DNA from: a virus
Strand: one strand, 5' to 3'
Virus record (IMG/VR): IMGVR_UViG_3300030102_005935
Coordinates: 1-53,001 of that record
DNA: 53,001 bases
The notes beneath the pieces were generated by a model that was not told where the DNA came from, did not search any database, and saw only the letters and a program-made list of their open reading frames with translations. Shown piece after piece: positions 24,490 through 34,213 of the stretch. The translations under genes were made by a program, and so were the position numbers. Every line of letters starts with the position of its first letter. Within the stretch, counting starts at the first letter, position 1.

Positions 24490-24839
24490 GTGTGTCGGAA
24501 GAATCAGCAGATGCTATGGTATTGATGAAAGCCCTCATCAGTAAAATGGAGTCAATGGACGCTGAAATCAACGCCATGCGCAAAAGTATAGACACACCGG
24601 AGATATTGCTAAAACGCGCTGGATTTGTAAGAGCCAACACCCCTGCTAACGAAGATGTATGGGGCGACCCACTCCGCGGCGACCGTGATGATGTCATCAG
24701 CAAAGCCGCTGCTGCTATTGATGATGCAGGTATGAGTATGCCGGAGTCAAACGAAGCGTGGCATGAAATGTCATGGGAGGAAATTCACGCGATGGCTGAT
24801 ACAGCCGCGCAAGCAGAAGGAAGGAGGATTGACCAATGA
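24486..24839 (+). CDS. Unknown head-module protein, 117 aa, sharing its C-terminal motif with the prohead protease
   Basis: GTG 24486 overlaps the previous stop; GTG 24492 is an alternative. Residues 5-40 are a heptad-like helix (M-V-L-M-K-A-L-I-S-K-M). The C-terminal M95-S-W-E-E-I-H-A-M-A-D-T-A107 closely matches M479-S-W-D-D-V-H-R-L-A-D-K-A491 at the end of the prohead protease. In HK97-like systems the region fused behind the protease acts as scaffold, so this protein may be a separate scaffold or capsid-binding factor using the same contact. That link is inference from the shared motif. Confidence 0.65.
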   Translation: MSVSEESADAMVLMKALISKMESMDAEINAMRKSIDTPEILLKRAGFVRANTPANEDVWGDPLRGDRDDVISKAAAAIDDAGMSMPESNEAWHEMSWEEIHAMADTAAQAEGRRIDQ

Positions 24840-25192
24840 AGCCAATGAAAGTTGACGCAGGTGAACATGCACCCGATGTTGAAGAATTGCTCAAGCAAGC
24901 AAATGAATTAATGGAAAAGGCTGAACAAAAAGAAACTGATAAATTTGGTTCCGAACATGGTGATTTATTTGTCAATGTTACAGGTAAGGACAAGCCTGTG
25001 AAAACTGGATATTATGATACTAATCAGCGACGCATAGAAATCAAAGATGTTCCTAAGAAGAAACCAAAGAAGGAGGAAGTAAAATTAACTCCTATTGGTT
25101 ATCCATATCCACTTGAGGCGCGCGAAAACAAGAAGGGCGACCCATCGGACAAGAACCCCGAATCAGCATACAACCTCACAGACTATCTATGA
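24836..25192 (+). CDS. Unknown charged head-module protein, 118 aa
   Basis: ATGA overlap with the previous gene behind GGAAGGAGG. Residues 15-40 form a charged helix, followed by Y-Y-D-T-N-Q-R-R-I-E-I and a Lys/Pro-rich segment (P-K-K-K-P-K-K-E-E). The C-terminus ends Y-N-L-T-D-Y-L. No family recognised. Its short acidic and basic blocks suggest a disordered adaptor. Confidence 0.6.
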   Translation: MKPMKVDAGEHAPDVEELLKQANELMEKAEQKETDKFGSEHGDLFVNVTGKDKPVKTGYYDTNQRRIEIKDVPKKKPKKEEVKLTPIGYPYPLEARENKKGDPSDKNPESAYNLTDYL

Positions 25193-25203
25193 GGTGATGA
25201 AGT

Positions 25204-28200
25204 GTGCGCGAAGATGCTTTACAATACCATCAGCGCATGGTGAATCAGTTTGCACAAGCAATCATCAACAAACAAGATGCTCGCGATGAAGCGGTCAATC
25301 TTCTGTTAAGTGCAAACAACTTAGAGAACAATGGATACGCGTATCCTATATTCAAGGAGCAAGCAGAAGACTTCCTCAAACCTTTGTTGGAAATCAAAAA
25401 CCCCTCCGATAAAGGTATGGAGAGGATATTTTCATCAAAGACTACGCGACATGAACCCACACCTACTCGTCATCACAAAGCGAGAGGGTTGTTTCATAGC
25501 GACGATTGGGTTAAAGCAATGATGGAAGGCAACGAAAATGCAATTGATATGATGGTTAGGTTGTTTGCTGGTAGGAGATTCAAAGACACTATACCCGACA
25601 TCGCTGGTCGTGGAGTTGACGGTGTTGTTGGTAAACATTCTAAACTTAAAGCACTCAACCTTCACCCGCCGCGTAAAGGTGAAGTTGCTTTTGGTGAAAA
25701 ATCATTATGGCAACACTTGAGTAAATTCTTGTATGGTAATGGTGGTGCAAACGCTGAACGGTTAAACGATGCGATGGTTAAGGTCGCTAACAATATGAAT
25801 CCGATTCTCAAACAACCTCATTTATTTAGCAATTGGAGAGGCAACAACGCTACCATAATGAAAATGTATCAGCGCGGAAAAGATGATTTTATCAAAGCCT
25901 TCGGAGAAAGGTTCGGTAAAAATCACCCCTTGTTGTCTTCTAAAATGCTTGATGAATATTATCTAAGACAAAAAAATTGGGAGAACGAAGGCATACCACG
26001 CGAAGAAATTTTTGATGTTCTCTATGAAGAAAATGGAAACCCTGCAAGTAAAAGCAAGAAAAGTGATAAATCCCCTGTTGACCTTTTACGCGAATTAGCA
26101 GACACATACAATGACACAAGGAGAAGACCAAAAGAAGGAGAGGCTAACTTTGGTCGCGTTGGTGATGACGCGTATCGTCTTGGTATAGCGATGTTGCCTT
26201 ATGATGACATTTATCGTATCAAACGATGGATGTTAGAAACCAGCGGTGGTATGAAAGATGACGGCACAGTTGGTAATGATAAGGTCATCAACGAGATACT
26301 TGGACCCGACGCGAGAGGATATATGGCTCATCATGCTTTTATGATTGACAACATGCTTCACACCTTACATGCTGGTGGTGCAGAAAGAAACGGAATGAGT
26401 CATGTATTGCCTAACAGATTCTTGAACAAAACCAAAGAAGAAGTGATGCGTGATATAGATGCGCGACATGAAGAAATTAGAAGGAGATTAAAAGAAGGGC
26501 GATGGGGAACTCTCGGTGATGACGCTTTACAAGATGCATTACAAGGTGTTGATTTCAGCCCAAAGGTGGCAGAATTTGTAAAGAATAGAGATGATGTTAT
26601 AGTGGTTGATGATGATGATAACCCAATATACCCGCATATTGACCACAGTGACTATGGAACATTTGTGTATATGAATTCGGACTTACCCGACATTAGGAAG
26701 TTAAGTGCTTTTGGTTTTTTCAACCAAGAAGAGTTAGATGATTTAATTGAGCGCAGCGTTGTTTCTTACGGGTCAAAAGAATATACTGATTTACTTCGTC
26801 AATCAATCGCTGATTATACTCACACCCATAATATTGAAGATGAATTTGATATGTTGGAAGAGCCGACTATATATCAATCACCGCTTGGTATTTTGATGGA
26901 AGGTGTTGGTAGTAGGAGAGGTAATGCTAACGGCGAATGGGGTGATTTGGGTAATTCTTATGACGAATCAATGCCTAATATGATTCGCGTTAATTTACCA
27001 ACAATAGCGTTTATGATGCCGTCAAGAGGCGAAAGAAGCGGTAGCGGTAGTCAAAAAACTGTTGAACAACAAGACGAGTTTGACCCAAAGAAAGAAACTG
27101 ATGGTCAACTAAGACGAGACTTAGAAGAGGCTTTGCAAAGATACGGTGTTGAAGATGAAGAGAAATACTTGGATATGTTTGACAACGGTAAAGTGGTAAG
27201 TCTTGATGTTCCGCGCAAAGAGATGACTACTCAAGATGTAGCGGAGGGTATAATCAATCCTTATACAGCGGAGAATTACCCCGACTCGCTACCATCTCCG
27301 CTTGGTCAAATAGAACAATATGTGGAGGGTATGCCAACACCTATGTCAATTGCAACTAAAGGGTTGCATTCGTTTTACATGGCTCACAGCAACAACTTCG
27401 GTTTGGGTATGGCGGACTTTAATGGTTTTTTCAGTCTTGACGGTAAGCCCCTAAGAAGCACAGAAACAGCATTGAAAACACCAATGTATTCAACGCGCAA
27501 AGAGCGAGTCAACTCTCAATCAAAAGGTGGAAGAAGTTTATTTGATAGACATCAAATGTCCGGCGACCGTAAAGGTAGCGAAGCGCGACAACTTGGTATA
27601 ACAAAGAATAACCATTCTAATGAGGACAAATTGCTGATAGACGCGTTTTTACTTGGTATGCATCATCCTCTCCATCAACACGATGATGATTCATTTGAGT
27701 TATTCAACGCGCTAATGAACGCGAAAGAAGGAGAAAGAATGGACATTATCAAAAAGAACACACACAAAGACATTATAGGTAGCGGTGGCAGAACTGGTCA
27801 AGATATGTTGAGAGAGTTATTACAAGATGTCACCGAACCATCTCATCATGCAATTTACCACAAAGAAGACTATGATGACCACATGGTTAAGTTGATGAAT
27901 TTCAACGAGCCATACGAATTACCGGAAGCACAAATTAAGGGTATTAAATCGCGCGGAAGACTAATTCAATCAATCAAAGAACTTGACCAACAATATCGTC
28001 GCGCTTTTGAAGAAGGTGATGAAGAAAAGAAGAATGAGTTGCATAAACAGATTGAAACGATGCTGAATGATAAAGACAACATAGTAGGTTATCGTGAACA
28101 TGAAGATGGATTATCCGCGCTTGTCGTCGGTCCAACCCCTTCTTATCTTGCTTCTCAACATTATGCTATGCTTGAGAGCGCGCTACAAAAAGCGCGCAAT

Positions 28201-31158
28201 ACAGGAAACGAAGATGCTCAAGAAATGATTGAAAAAAGAATGATGGAAGTAAGAAGACAATCTCCGCCTTACGATGGTGGAGAGATAAAACTAAACAACC
28301 ATGAAGCGCGCTTGCAAAACCATGTCAACACTTTACTTGCCAAAGAAAAAATATTCAAAGTGTTACGACCAGCGATTGAAAAAATTTACCCCGATGTATA
28401 TACCGGTGATGTTCGTAAAGCAACAGCGGCTACCGCCTACACACTCAAACTGGCAGAACAAATTGCTATGCTATCTCCCGACGAAAGGAAGAAATTGTTT
28501 GGTGGTAAAGACAACATTCGTATAGGTGGTAAATCGGCTTCATTTGATTTATCCGAAGATGAGGTTGAAGAATTAGCGAATTTGAATGTTAAGCGTAAAA
28601 CCCATCTTGATTCATCATTTGTTGAAGGGAGCAAAATGGTTGACAACACTTTTGGTGGTGTTCAACCAAAAGGGTATAGAGTTCTTTCACATCTCGCGAA
28701 AGACTCAAACAACATTGACGAAGATGAGATAAAAATATTTGACCAACTAATCAGCAGTGTCAAGCAAGCCGCGAAAGAACAAGAGATTAGTTTCCAACAA
28801 GCGTTCGCTGCTCGTTATTATCCAACAAACTCAAACGGAATACCACTGAAAGGACAAGACCGAAGTTTTGCTTTTGACGCTTTAGAAGGCATGAAGCGAA
28901 GAGTAGGCGGTATGGGCTTCAATGAAGGAGGATTGTTCCGCGGTAGTCCGATATTTAGGCATGGCGGTGAGTCAATCCTTGATAAGAAAAACAAACCAGT
29001 TAGTATGAATAAAGAGCGCGAAATCATTTTCAAGATGTTATACAATGGTTTCTCTCAAACAAGAGAAGGTAGCGATGCAGCGTTAGATTTCAAGGGAATG
29101 TCATTCTTCAAGGGCTATGATGTAAAAAGAGCCAAAAAAGTGATGGATTTCAATAAACTTGACTCTCTTGATAACATCTCTTCACTGCTTGATAGTGTGA
29201 CGAAAACGCGCATATTTGACCAATCATCTCATGAAGATGTGGATACAAACATGGGTGGTTATGATTTCAAGAATGCTCCTGTCGTTCCTATCGCTACAAG
29301 CGCAGATAAAAAATTCCACGGTGGTATAGGAACCCCTGTTCCATTTATTGCAAGACCCGATTCATTGAATCAAGGTATGTTGTATCTTGAAGATGAAAAC
29401 GAGCATGTTTACAATCCTCCACCAGCACAACAACTTGTTACATTGAGTAACATGATAAGACGCGTCAATCCAACTTTACCACCTTTACCACCTTCTAAGC
29501 CCGGTGATAAGTATTATCCAAACTACGCCGGTTTTGATAACGAGCCGAATCCTAACATTCGTATGGGTCAAGCGGCTAATCAAGCGATGTTTACTGGAAC
29601 AGAAGCCTTGCAGTCCACAGACGATTCGTTAAGAACATACTCATCACATTTACTTGATGTCGCGTTAGATGATACACTTATCATAAAAGAAGATGGTAAA
29701 CCACAACCCATCAAATTTATGCATCGCATATTTGAGTTGGGAGACTTAGAGCATTTGCGCGGCTTCGTAGGTGATTGGGTTATCAGTCTATATCCGCAAG
29801 GTGAACACATCATCGCGACAAAAAAAGGAGATAAGATTACTGCTTATGGTGCTGATGGTGAAGTAAAGTTAGACGATGTGTTTAACGAAGAAGCAAGCAA
29901 AGTGTATGAAAAAGACTTCGTGGTTCATGCTATATTACACGATGGAGTAATGACCGTTATTGATTTGCTAAAGACTGCCGATGAAGATACACACAACATG
30001 CCAACCAAAGACCGCATTCGTCATCTTCGCGCTCAATACGAATCAAGCGAACACATCAAGATGCCCGAACCTATCAACACTAAGCGTAGCGATGATGAGG
30101 GATTGCAAGTCGCTATTGATGGTTTGAGAAATGAAAACAATATGGACATATTGCTCCGTGATGCTAACGCTACTTACATGAAAGGTGAGCCAAGACACCC
30201 TAAGTGGGTGTTGTTGAGTAAAGAAAAGATGGTTGATGTCGTCATTCTTTCCCGCAATGGTAAATCATACACAATAGGTGTAGGGCCATTGATGCACCCC
30301 GAAAACTACGGTAAGCGCGCACAACAAGTTGGTGAAGAACACTACATGAATGTTGGAAGCGCGAAAGGTCCGCGTGGATTGAAAGTCGGAGACTTTGCTA
30401 CTGTTCGTTGCACAGGTGTAAGTTCGTCAAATGGTGAACATACTACCTACCGTGTTCGTTCAGCCAAGATAACCGATGACGAACCGCTTGCCGCTGACAG
30501 TGTTGAGACTCTTGCAGTGATGTCCGGCGACCATCATATTCCTCAACAAGTCAATATGAAGAAAGGTAAAATCACTATTTTATTCCCTGCGTTTGATGAT
30601 GAAGTTATTTGTAAAACGCGCAAAGAAGAGGGTTATTGGTATGTTGAGCCGGAATCATCTCTATGGGGCAACGATTATCTTGTTGAGTTGGCACGCGACC
30701 AAGAAGCATACTGGATTGCAAAAGCCGCTTGGCTTTTGATGAAGGAAGAAGAAGAAGGCGTTGAACAACCCGAATACGACGAGGTAACACCCGAACCACC
30801 AGCGGGTCATAGCAAGAAAAGAAAGCATGTGTTGGAAGACGAAGAAGAAGTCATCAAGCATGGGTTAGAGTTGATAGAGCGCGGGTTGGAACATCTTAGT
30901 AAAGAGAAGATTACCAGCACAGGAGTTCAAGGATTAGGTATGGATTATGCAACCTATGATGAATCCCCGCGAGGCCCAACTGAGAATATACGCGACAACA
31001 CTATGCCCGATTTTGACCCTCAAGCACGACGAGATGATGAATTAAAACCAGCAACAGGCAAGAAAAAGAGTAAACTGCGAACCAGTCAAGGTGAAGTTGC
31101 GCGTCTTGAAGACGATGGGGTTCTCGCGATTGAGAACAGTTCCATTGATATACCATGA
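25204..31158 (+). CDS. Giant 1984-aa head-module protein with a degenerate DNA-ligase-like region near its C-terminus
   Basis: GTG 25204 follows GAGGTGATGAA. The first ~1450 residues are charged helical sequence without a recognisable enzyme. From about residue 1500 the pattern follows the adenylation and OB domains of ATP-dependent DNA ligases: G1520-F-V-G-D-W1525 where ligases have K-x-D-G-x-R, then a T-K-K-G-D-K-I-T-A-Y-G hairpin, D1648-I-L-L-R-D1653 at motif IV, W1668-V-L-L-S-K at motif V, and an OB-like stretch to about 1790 (G-L-K-V-G-D-F-A-T-V-R-C-T-G-V). The nucleophilic lysine is absent and motifs IV and V are altered, so catalysis is unlikely. The tail (1835-1984) is acidic and has A-A-W1843-L-L-M-K. 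It lies between portal and protease, so a virion-internal or DNA-binding role is likely. Confidence 0.75.
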   Translation: MREDALQYHQRMVNQFAQAIINKQDARDEAVNLLLSANNLENNGYAYPIFKEQAEDFLKPLLEIKNPSDKGMERIFSSKTTRHEPTPTRHHKARGLFHSDDWVKAMMEGNENAIDMMVRLFAGRRFKDTIPDIAGRGVDGVVGKHSKLKALNLHPPRKGEVAFGEKSLWQHLSKFLYGNGGANAERLNDAMVKVANNMNPILKQPHLFSNWRGNNATIMKMYQRGKDDFIKAFGERFGKNHPLLSSKMLDEYYLRQKNWENEGIPREEIFDVLYEENGNPASKSKKSDKSPVDLLRELADTYNDTRRRPKEGEANFGRVGDDAYRLGIAMLPYDDIYRIKRWMLETSGGMKDDGTVGNDKVINEILGPDARGYMAHHAFMIDNMLHTLHAGGAERNGMSHVLPNRFLNKTKEEVMRDIDARHEEIRRRLKEGRWGTLGDDALQDALQGVDFSPKVAEFVKNRDDVIVVDDDDNPIYPHIDHSDYGTFVYMNSDLPDIRKLSAFGFFNQEELDDLIERSVVSYGSKEYTDLLRQSIADYTHTHNIEDEFDMLEEPTIYQSPLGILMEGVGSRRGNANGEWGDLGNSYDESMPNMIRVNLPTIAFMMPSRGERSGSGSQKTVEQQDEFDPKKETDGQLRRDLEEALQRYGVEDEEKYLDMFDNGKVVSLDVPRKEMTTQDVAEGIINPYTAENYPDSLPSPLGQIEQYVEGMPTPMSIATKGLHSFYMAHSNNFGLGMADFNGFFSLDGKPLRSTETALKTPMYSTRKERVNSQSKGGRSLFDRHQMSGDRKGSEARQLGITKNNHSNEDKLLIDAFLLGMHHPLHQHDDDSFELFNALMNAKEGERMDIIKKNTHKDIIGSGGRTGQDMLRELLQDVTEPSHHAIYHKEDYDDHMVKLMNFNEPYELPEAQIKGIKSRGRLIQSIKELDQQYRRAFEEGDEEKKNELHKQIETMLNDKDNIVGYREHEDGLSALVVGPTPSYLASQHYAMLESALQKARNTGNEDAQEMIEKRMMEVRRQSPPYDGGEIKLNNHEARLQNHVNTLLAKEKIFKVLRPAIEKIYPDVYTGDVRKATAATAYTLKLAEQIAMLSPDERKKLFGGKDNIRIGGKSASFDLSEDEVEELANLNVKRKTHLDSSFVEGSKMVDNTFGGVQPKGYRVLSHLAKDSNNIDEDEIKIFDQLISSVKQAAKEQEISFQQAFAARYYPTNSNGIPLKGQDRSFAFDALEGMKRRVGGMGFNEGGLFRGSPIFRHGGESILDKKNKPVSMNKEREIIFKMLYNGFSQTREGSDAALDFKGMSFFKGYDVKRAKKVMDFNKLDSLDNISSLLDSVTKTRIFDQSSHEDVDTNMGGYDFKNAPVVPIATSADKKFHGGIGTPVPFIARPDSLNQGMLYLEDENEHVYNPPPAQQLVTLSNMIRRVNPTLPPLPPSKPGDKYYPNYAGFDNEPNPNIRMGQAANQAMFTGTEALQSTDDSLRTYSSHLLDVALDDTLIIKEDGKPQPIKFMHRIFELGDLEHLRGFVGDWVISLYPQGEHIIATKKGDKITAYGADGEVKLDDVFNEEASKVYEKDFVVHAILHDGVMTVIDLLKTADEDTHNMPTKDRIRHLRAQYESSEHIKMPEPINTKRSDDEGLQVAIDGLRNENNMDILLRDANATYMKGEPRHPKWVLLSKEKMVDVVILSRNGKSYTIGVGPLMHPENYGKRAQQVGEEHYMNVGSAKGPRGLKVGDFATVRCTGVSSSNGEHTTYRVRSAKITDDEPLAADSVETLAVMSGDHHIPQQVNMKKGKITILFPAFDDEVICKTRKEEGYWYVEPESSLWGNDYLVELARDQEAYWIAKAAWLLMKEEEEGVEQPEYDEVTPEPPAGHSKKRKHVLEDEEEVIKHGLELIERGLEHLSKEKITSTGVQGLGMDYATYDESPRGPTENIRDNTMPDFDPQARRDDELKPATGKKKSKLRTSQGEVARLEDDGVLAIENSSIDIP

Positions 31159-32648
31159 ATAAAAATTCGGAAGCAATGGCGATTCTCGCGGCTCCGAGTT
31201 CTTCCTCCAATCCCGTCATTTTGAAGGGTATTGGTGATGACCTTGTTGTTGCTGGGTATGCGTCTGTTGAAATGGTTGACAAGCAAGGCGACCTCATTAC
31301 TCGCGGTGCTTTGAAAGATGCGTTTGGCAAATTCATGAAAGCCGACGGGTTCCGCAATGTGCAACTTGCACACTCCAACATTCAAGTAGGAAGTGTCATT
31401 CCTTCCTACACTGATTCCTCCGGTCGTCTTTGGAAATCCGAAGTTGACGACACCGGTATGTTCGTAGTTATCAAACTACGAGGCGACATTGAGAAGGCAC
31501 GCGAAGTGGCTTCCGAAATCCGTAAAGGGAACTTGCGTTCGTTCTCTATCGGTGGTCAAGCATTTGAGCGCGTTAACAAGAGCGACCAAACTCGCGGAGA
31601 CTACCGCGAAATCCGTCGCATGGAACTCCATGAGGTTACGATTTGTGAAAAAGGTATTAACCCGGAAGCACAATTTCGTATCCTCAAGGAAGACACAGGT
31701 GATAATATGAGCAATACGATGAGCGAATTACAAAGTGTCCTTGAACGATTGTCAAAGAAACTTGACGATAAGGACGATGAAGACAAAGAAAATGCAATGA
31801 TGGGTGAAGACCCAAAAATGCATGACAAGAAAGACAAAGAATCCAAAGACAAAGGCATTGAGGACCTTCTTGATGCTCCCGACAAAAAAGACGAGGACGA
31901 TGACGGCAACATGAAGGAGACTCTTCGTGAAGCGCGTGAAGACAAGAAGGACAAAAAACCAGCAATGGACGATGACGATGACGAGGATGACGAAAACGAA
32001 GATATGATGTATGGTGATGACATGACAGCAAAAGCAGATGATATGATAACGAGCGACTACTTGATTTGGTTAGAGCAAACAGCAAAGAGCGCGGGCTTTG
32101 ACCCGTCTGCTGCTCGCGACCATTTCAACAAAGGATACGGACCGGGTGAAACCTCATTTGATATGAGAGGACAGGGTTCCCTTGAAGGTGCAGGTGAAGA
32201 CGACTCCGGTAAAAGGCCACAACCAAACTTTGGTTCTGCGCCTACCGGAAACAAGAATGTGATTAAGGGAGACTACCTAAACTCACAGAATGTTTCACCT
32301 TCCGAGATTGAAGCGGCTTACGAAGTTTACAAGGCCGCAGCAATGGAGCAACAATTCAAGGCAGACTTGAACAACAACTTCACTCAAAGGTTCCTAAAAG
32401 AACAGAAGGCAGAAGCAGACGCAATTGCAAAGCAAGAATTTGATGCTCGCGCACCAATGGTTGAGTTGCAAAAGGCTGTCCTTGCGCTAAATGAGCGTAT
32501 TGACAATGTTTCTTCCGGTAGTTCAATGATTGCAAAGTCCGCTAACAGCGCGACTGTAACTATTCCCGAAACTGCTGACTTGGCAAACATGTCGTGGGAC
32601 GATGTTCACCGACTTGCCGACAAAGCATTGAACGGAGGTGTTAACTGA
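31155..32648 (+). CDS. Prohead protease fused to a scaffold-like C-terminal region
   Basis: The 497-aa protein has an N-terminal HK97-type (U35/S78) serine protease: V-A-G-Y-A-S-V at 32-38, L-A-H73-S-N with the likely catalytic His, and R-S-F-S131-I-G-G with the likely nucleophile, then E-L-H-E-V-T-I-C-E-K-G-I-N near 160-172. It should mature the prohead by cutting capsid or scaffold segments. Residues 190-300 are strongly acidic with Asp/Lys runs, and 380-497 are helical; this fits a built-in scaffolding domain, explaining the lack of a separate scaffold gene. The C-terminus carries M479-S-W-D-D-V-H. ATGA overlap with the giant gene upstream; one-base overlap with the capsid gene downstream. 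Confidence 0.9.
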   Translation: MNKNSEAMAILAAPSSSSNPVILKGIGDDLVVAGYASVEMVDKQGDLITRGALKDAFGKFMKADGFRNVQLAHSNIQVGSVIPSYTDSSGRLWKSEVDDTGMFVVIKLRGDIEKAREVASEIRKGNLRSFSIGGQAFERVNKSDQTRGDYREIRRMELHEVTICEKGINPEAQFRILKEDTGDNMSNTMSELQSVLERLSKKLDDKDDEDKENAMMGEDPKMHDKKDKESKDKGIEDLLDAPDKKDEDDDGNMKETLREAREDKKDKKPAMDDDDDEDDENEDMMYGDDMTAKADDMITSDYLIWLEQTAKSAGFDPSAARDHFNKGYGPGETSFDMRGQGSLEGAGEDDSGKRPQPNFGSAPTGNKNVIKGDYLNSQNVSPSEIEAAYEVYKAAAMEQQFKADLNNNFTQRFLKEQKAEADAIAKQEFDARAPMVELQKAVLALNERIDNVSSGSSMIAKSANSATVTIPETADLANMSWDDVHRLADKALNGGVN

Positions 32649-33796
32649 TGGCAAGAAATTATGTAAGAACAGTTCAAGATATGGAGCGATACTATTACGG
32701 TGGGGCTTCTCAAACCGGATACACATACGGAAGCGGAGACATTCTAAAGGCAGACGCGCCTCTTCTCTCCACAACCGCTGGAACATACCAAGCAATCTAT
32801 GGTCGTAAAGTATGGTCGCAATTGAACCAAGAGTTCAACGCGTTCTCTATACTACCAAAGAAGCCGTGGGAGCGAAGTGGTTGGAGAATTCTAACTGGTC
32901 GCGCTGACTTCACAAAGGGTGGCGGAATTGCAGAAAACGGAACACTACCGGACACAAGCAGACCCGAATTCCTACATGTAGCAGCAAAGCCAAAAACCAT
33001 CGCGCACACTTTTGACCTATCCGAAGTGAGCATGTTCCTTTCCGATAAGGACGATGGATTGGGCGATGTCCGACAAGTCTTGAAAGAAGAAATGGGTAAG
33101 CACCACGCTGAACACATTAACAGAATGCTTCTTGAAGATGTTGACACACCAGTTGGAAACGACTTTGAATCTCTTGACAGATTAACTTCCGACCCGGACA
33201 AGATGACAACAGGAACAGGCCATGTAAGCGCAACCACTGACCACGACATTTACTCCATTGCTCGCGACGGAAGTGCAGACTTCCACAGCGCGGAAGTTGA
33301 TGTTTCAACAAGTTCAAGCACTAACAGAAACCTATCTCTAAACATTCTTGATGGGTTGTTCCAGCAACTATGGACCCGTGGTGGTAATCCAAAGGTTATG
33401 CTAACTGGATATGACACTCTAATGAGAGTTCAACAGTTGCTACAATCCCAACAAAGGTTCATGGACAGCAAGAGAGTTACCCCAACCTACAACGGTGTAA
33501 AGGGTGTTCCGGGTCTTGAGGCTGGTTTCATTGTGGCTACCTACAACGGTGTCCCAATTATCCCAACCAAAGATATGCCACAAGATGGTGCAGGTTCACT
33601 ATCTCGTATGTATTACCTTGACACAGACTACCTATGGTTCCAAACTGCTATACCAACACAGTATTATGAGTCCGGTATTGAAACCGGCGACCCATTCGCG
33701 ATTAACAGACTCGGCCAAGAAGGTCTTTACAGAACAATGGGAGAATTGTGGTGTTCTTTCTTCGGTGCAAGTGGTTCAATCCGCGACTTACAATGA
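32648..33796 (+). CDS. Major capsid protein, HK97 fold
   Basis: Directly after the protease, 382 aa is a usual length. A Tyr/Gly-rich N-terminus (R-Y-Y-Y-G-G-A) is followed by an E-loop-like region, a long helix (V-L-K-E-E-M-G-K-H-H-A-E-H-I-N-R-M-L near 145-165), and the A-domain pattern with P-K-V-M-L-T-G-Y, P-G-L-E-A-G-F-I-V-A-T-Y-N-G-V-P-I-I-P and L-D-T-D-Y-L-W-F-Q. Strong codon regularity and a good ribosome site support high expression. It forms the icosahedral shell. The N-terminal extension is short, so the scaffold is probably the protease C-terminus. Confidence 0.9.
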   Translation: MARNYVRTVQDMERYYYGGASQTGYTYGSGDILKADAPLLSTTAGTYQAIYGRKVWSQLNQEFNAFSILPKKPWERSGWRILTGRADFTKGGGIAENGTLPDTSRPEFLHVAAKPKTIAHTFDLSEVSMFLSDKDDGLGDVRQVLKEEMGKHHAEHINRMLLEDVDTPVGNDFESLDRLTSDPDKMTTGTGHVSATTDHDIYSIARDGSADFHSAEVDVSTSSSTNRNLSLNILDGLFQQLWTRGGNPKVMLTGYDTLMRVQQLLQSQQRFMDSKRVTPTYNGVKGVPGLEAGFIVATYNGVPIIPTKDMPQDGAGSLSRMYYLDTDYLWFQTAIPTQYYESGIETGDPFAINRLGQEGLYRTMGELWCSFFGASGSIRDLQ

Positions 33797-33807
33797 GGTG
33801 ATGAAAA

Positions 33808-34203
33808 ATGACAGTGACACATAGAGGAATTACATACACAGAAAGTGCAGGAACAGCAGCGGTAGTTTTAGACCTACCACTAAACACAGGTGTTGACATT
33901 GATGATGCAACATGGTTGACAGACTATCCGGGTGGTGCAGGGACACCGGGCAATGCTTTGGCTCCTTTTAGCGCAAGGCAGACCGATGGTTCACAAGCAC
34001 GCGCTCCAAGATTCGTTATACTAACTTGGACAGGTGCAACAGCCGGTGCGACTCTAACACTAAGCGGAGAAGTAACAGCAGTTCACGGAGCATTTAGCGA
34101 AATCGCAACAGCCGGTGATAGTGGTCTATCAATATCCGGTCTTGAGTTGACTCACAACTCAAGTGCGACCGAAACATTGCAACTACTACTAATACTTGGT
34201 TGA
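33808..34203 (+). CDS. Putative head decoration or minor virion protein, 131 aa
   Basis: GAGGTGATGAAAA gives an excellent ribosome site, as expected for an abundant virion protein. The sequence is beta-rich and Thr/Ala/Gly-rich with hydrophobic strands (R-F-V-I-L-T-W-T-G-A, L-Q-L-L-L-I-L-G at the end). Position directly behind the capsid gene and composition suggest a decoration protein or trimer on the capsid surface. No family recognised. Confidence 0.6.
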   Translation: MTVTHRGITYTESAGTAAVVLDLPLNTGVDIDDATWLTDYPGGAGTPGNALAPFSARQTDGSQARAPRFVILTWTGATAGATLTLSGEVTAVHGAFSEIATAGDSGLSISGLELTHNSSATETLQLLLILG

Positions 34204-34213
34204 GGTGGTTTCT

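Noticed and set aside
29700-30600. Active ATP-dependent DNA ligase
   Set aside because: The K-x-D-G nucleophile is replaced by G-F-V-G-D-W and other motifs are altered, so an enzyme call is not supported.
31601-32085. Ser- or Arg/His-rich minus-strand frames opposite the prohead protease
   Set aside because: They are the antisense of the Asp/Lys-rich GAC/GAT/AAG codon runs and simply mirror that composition.
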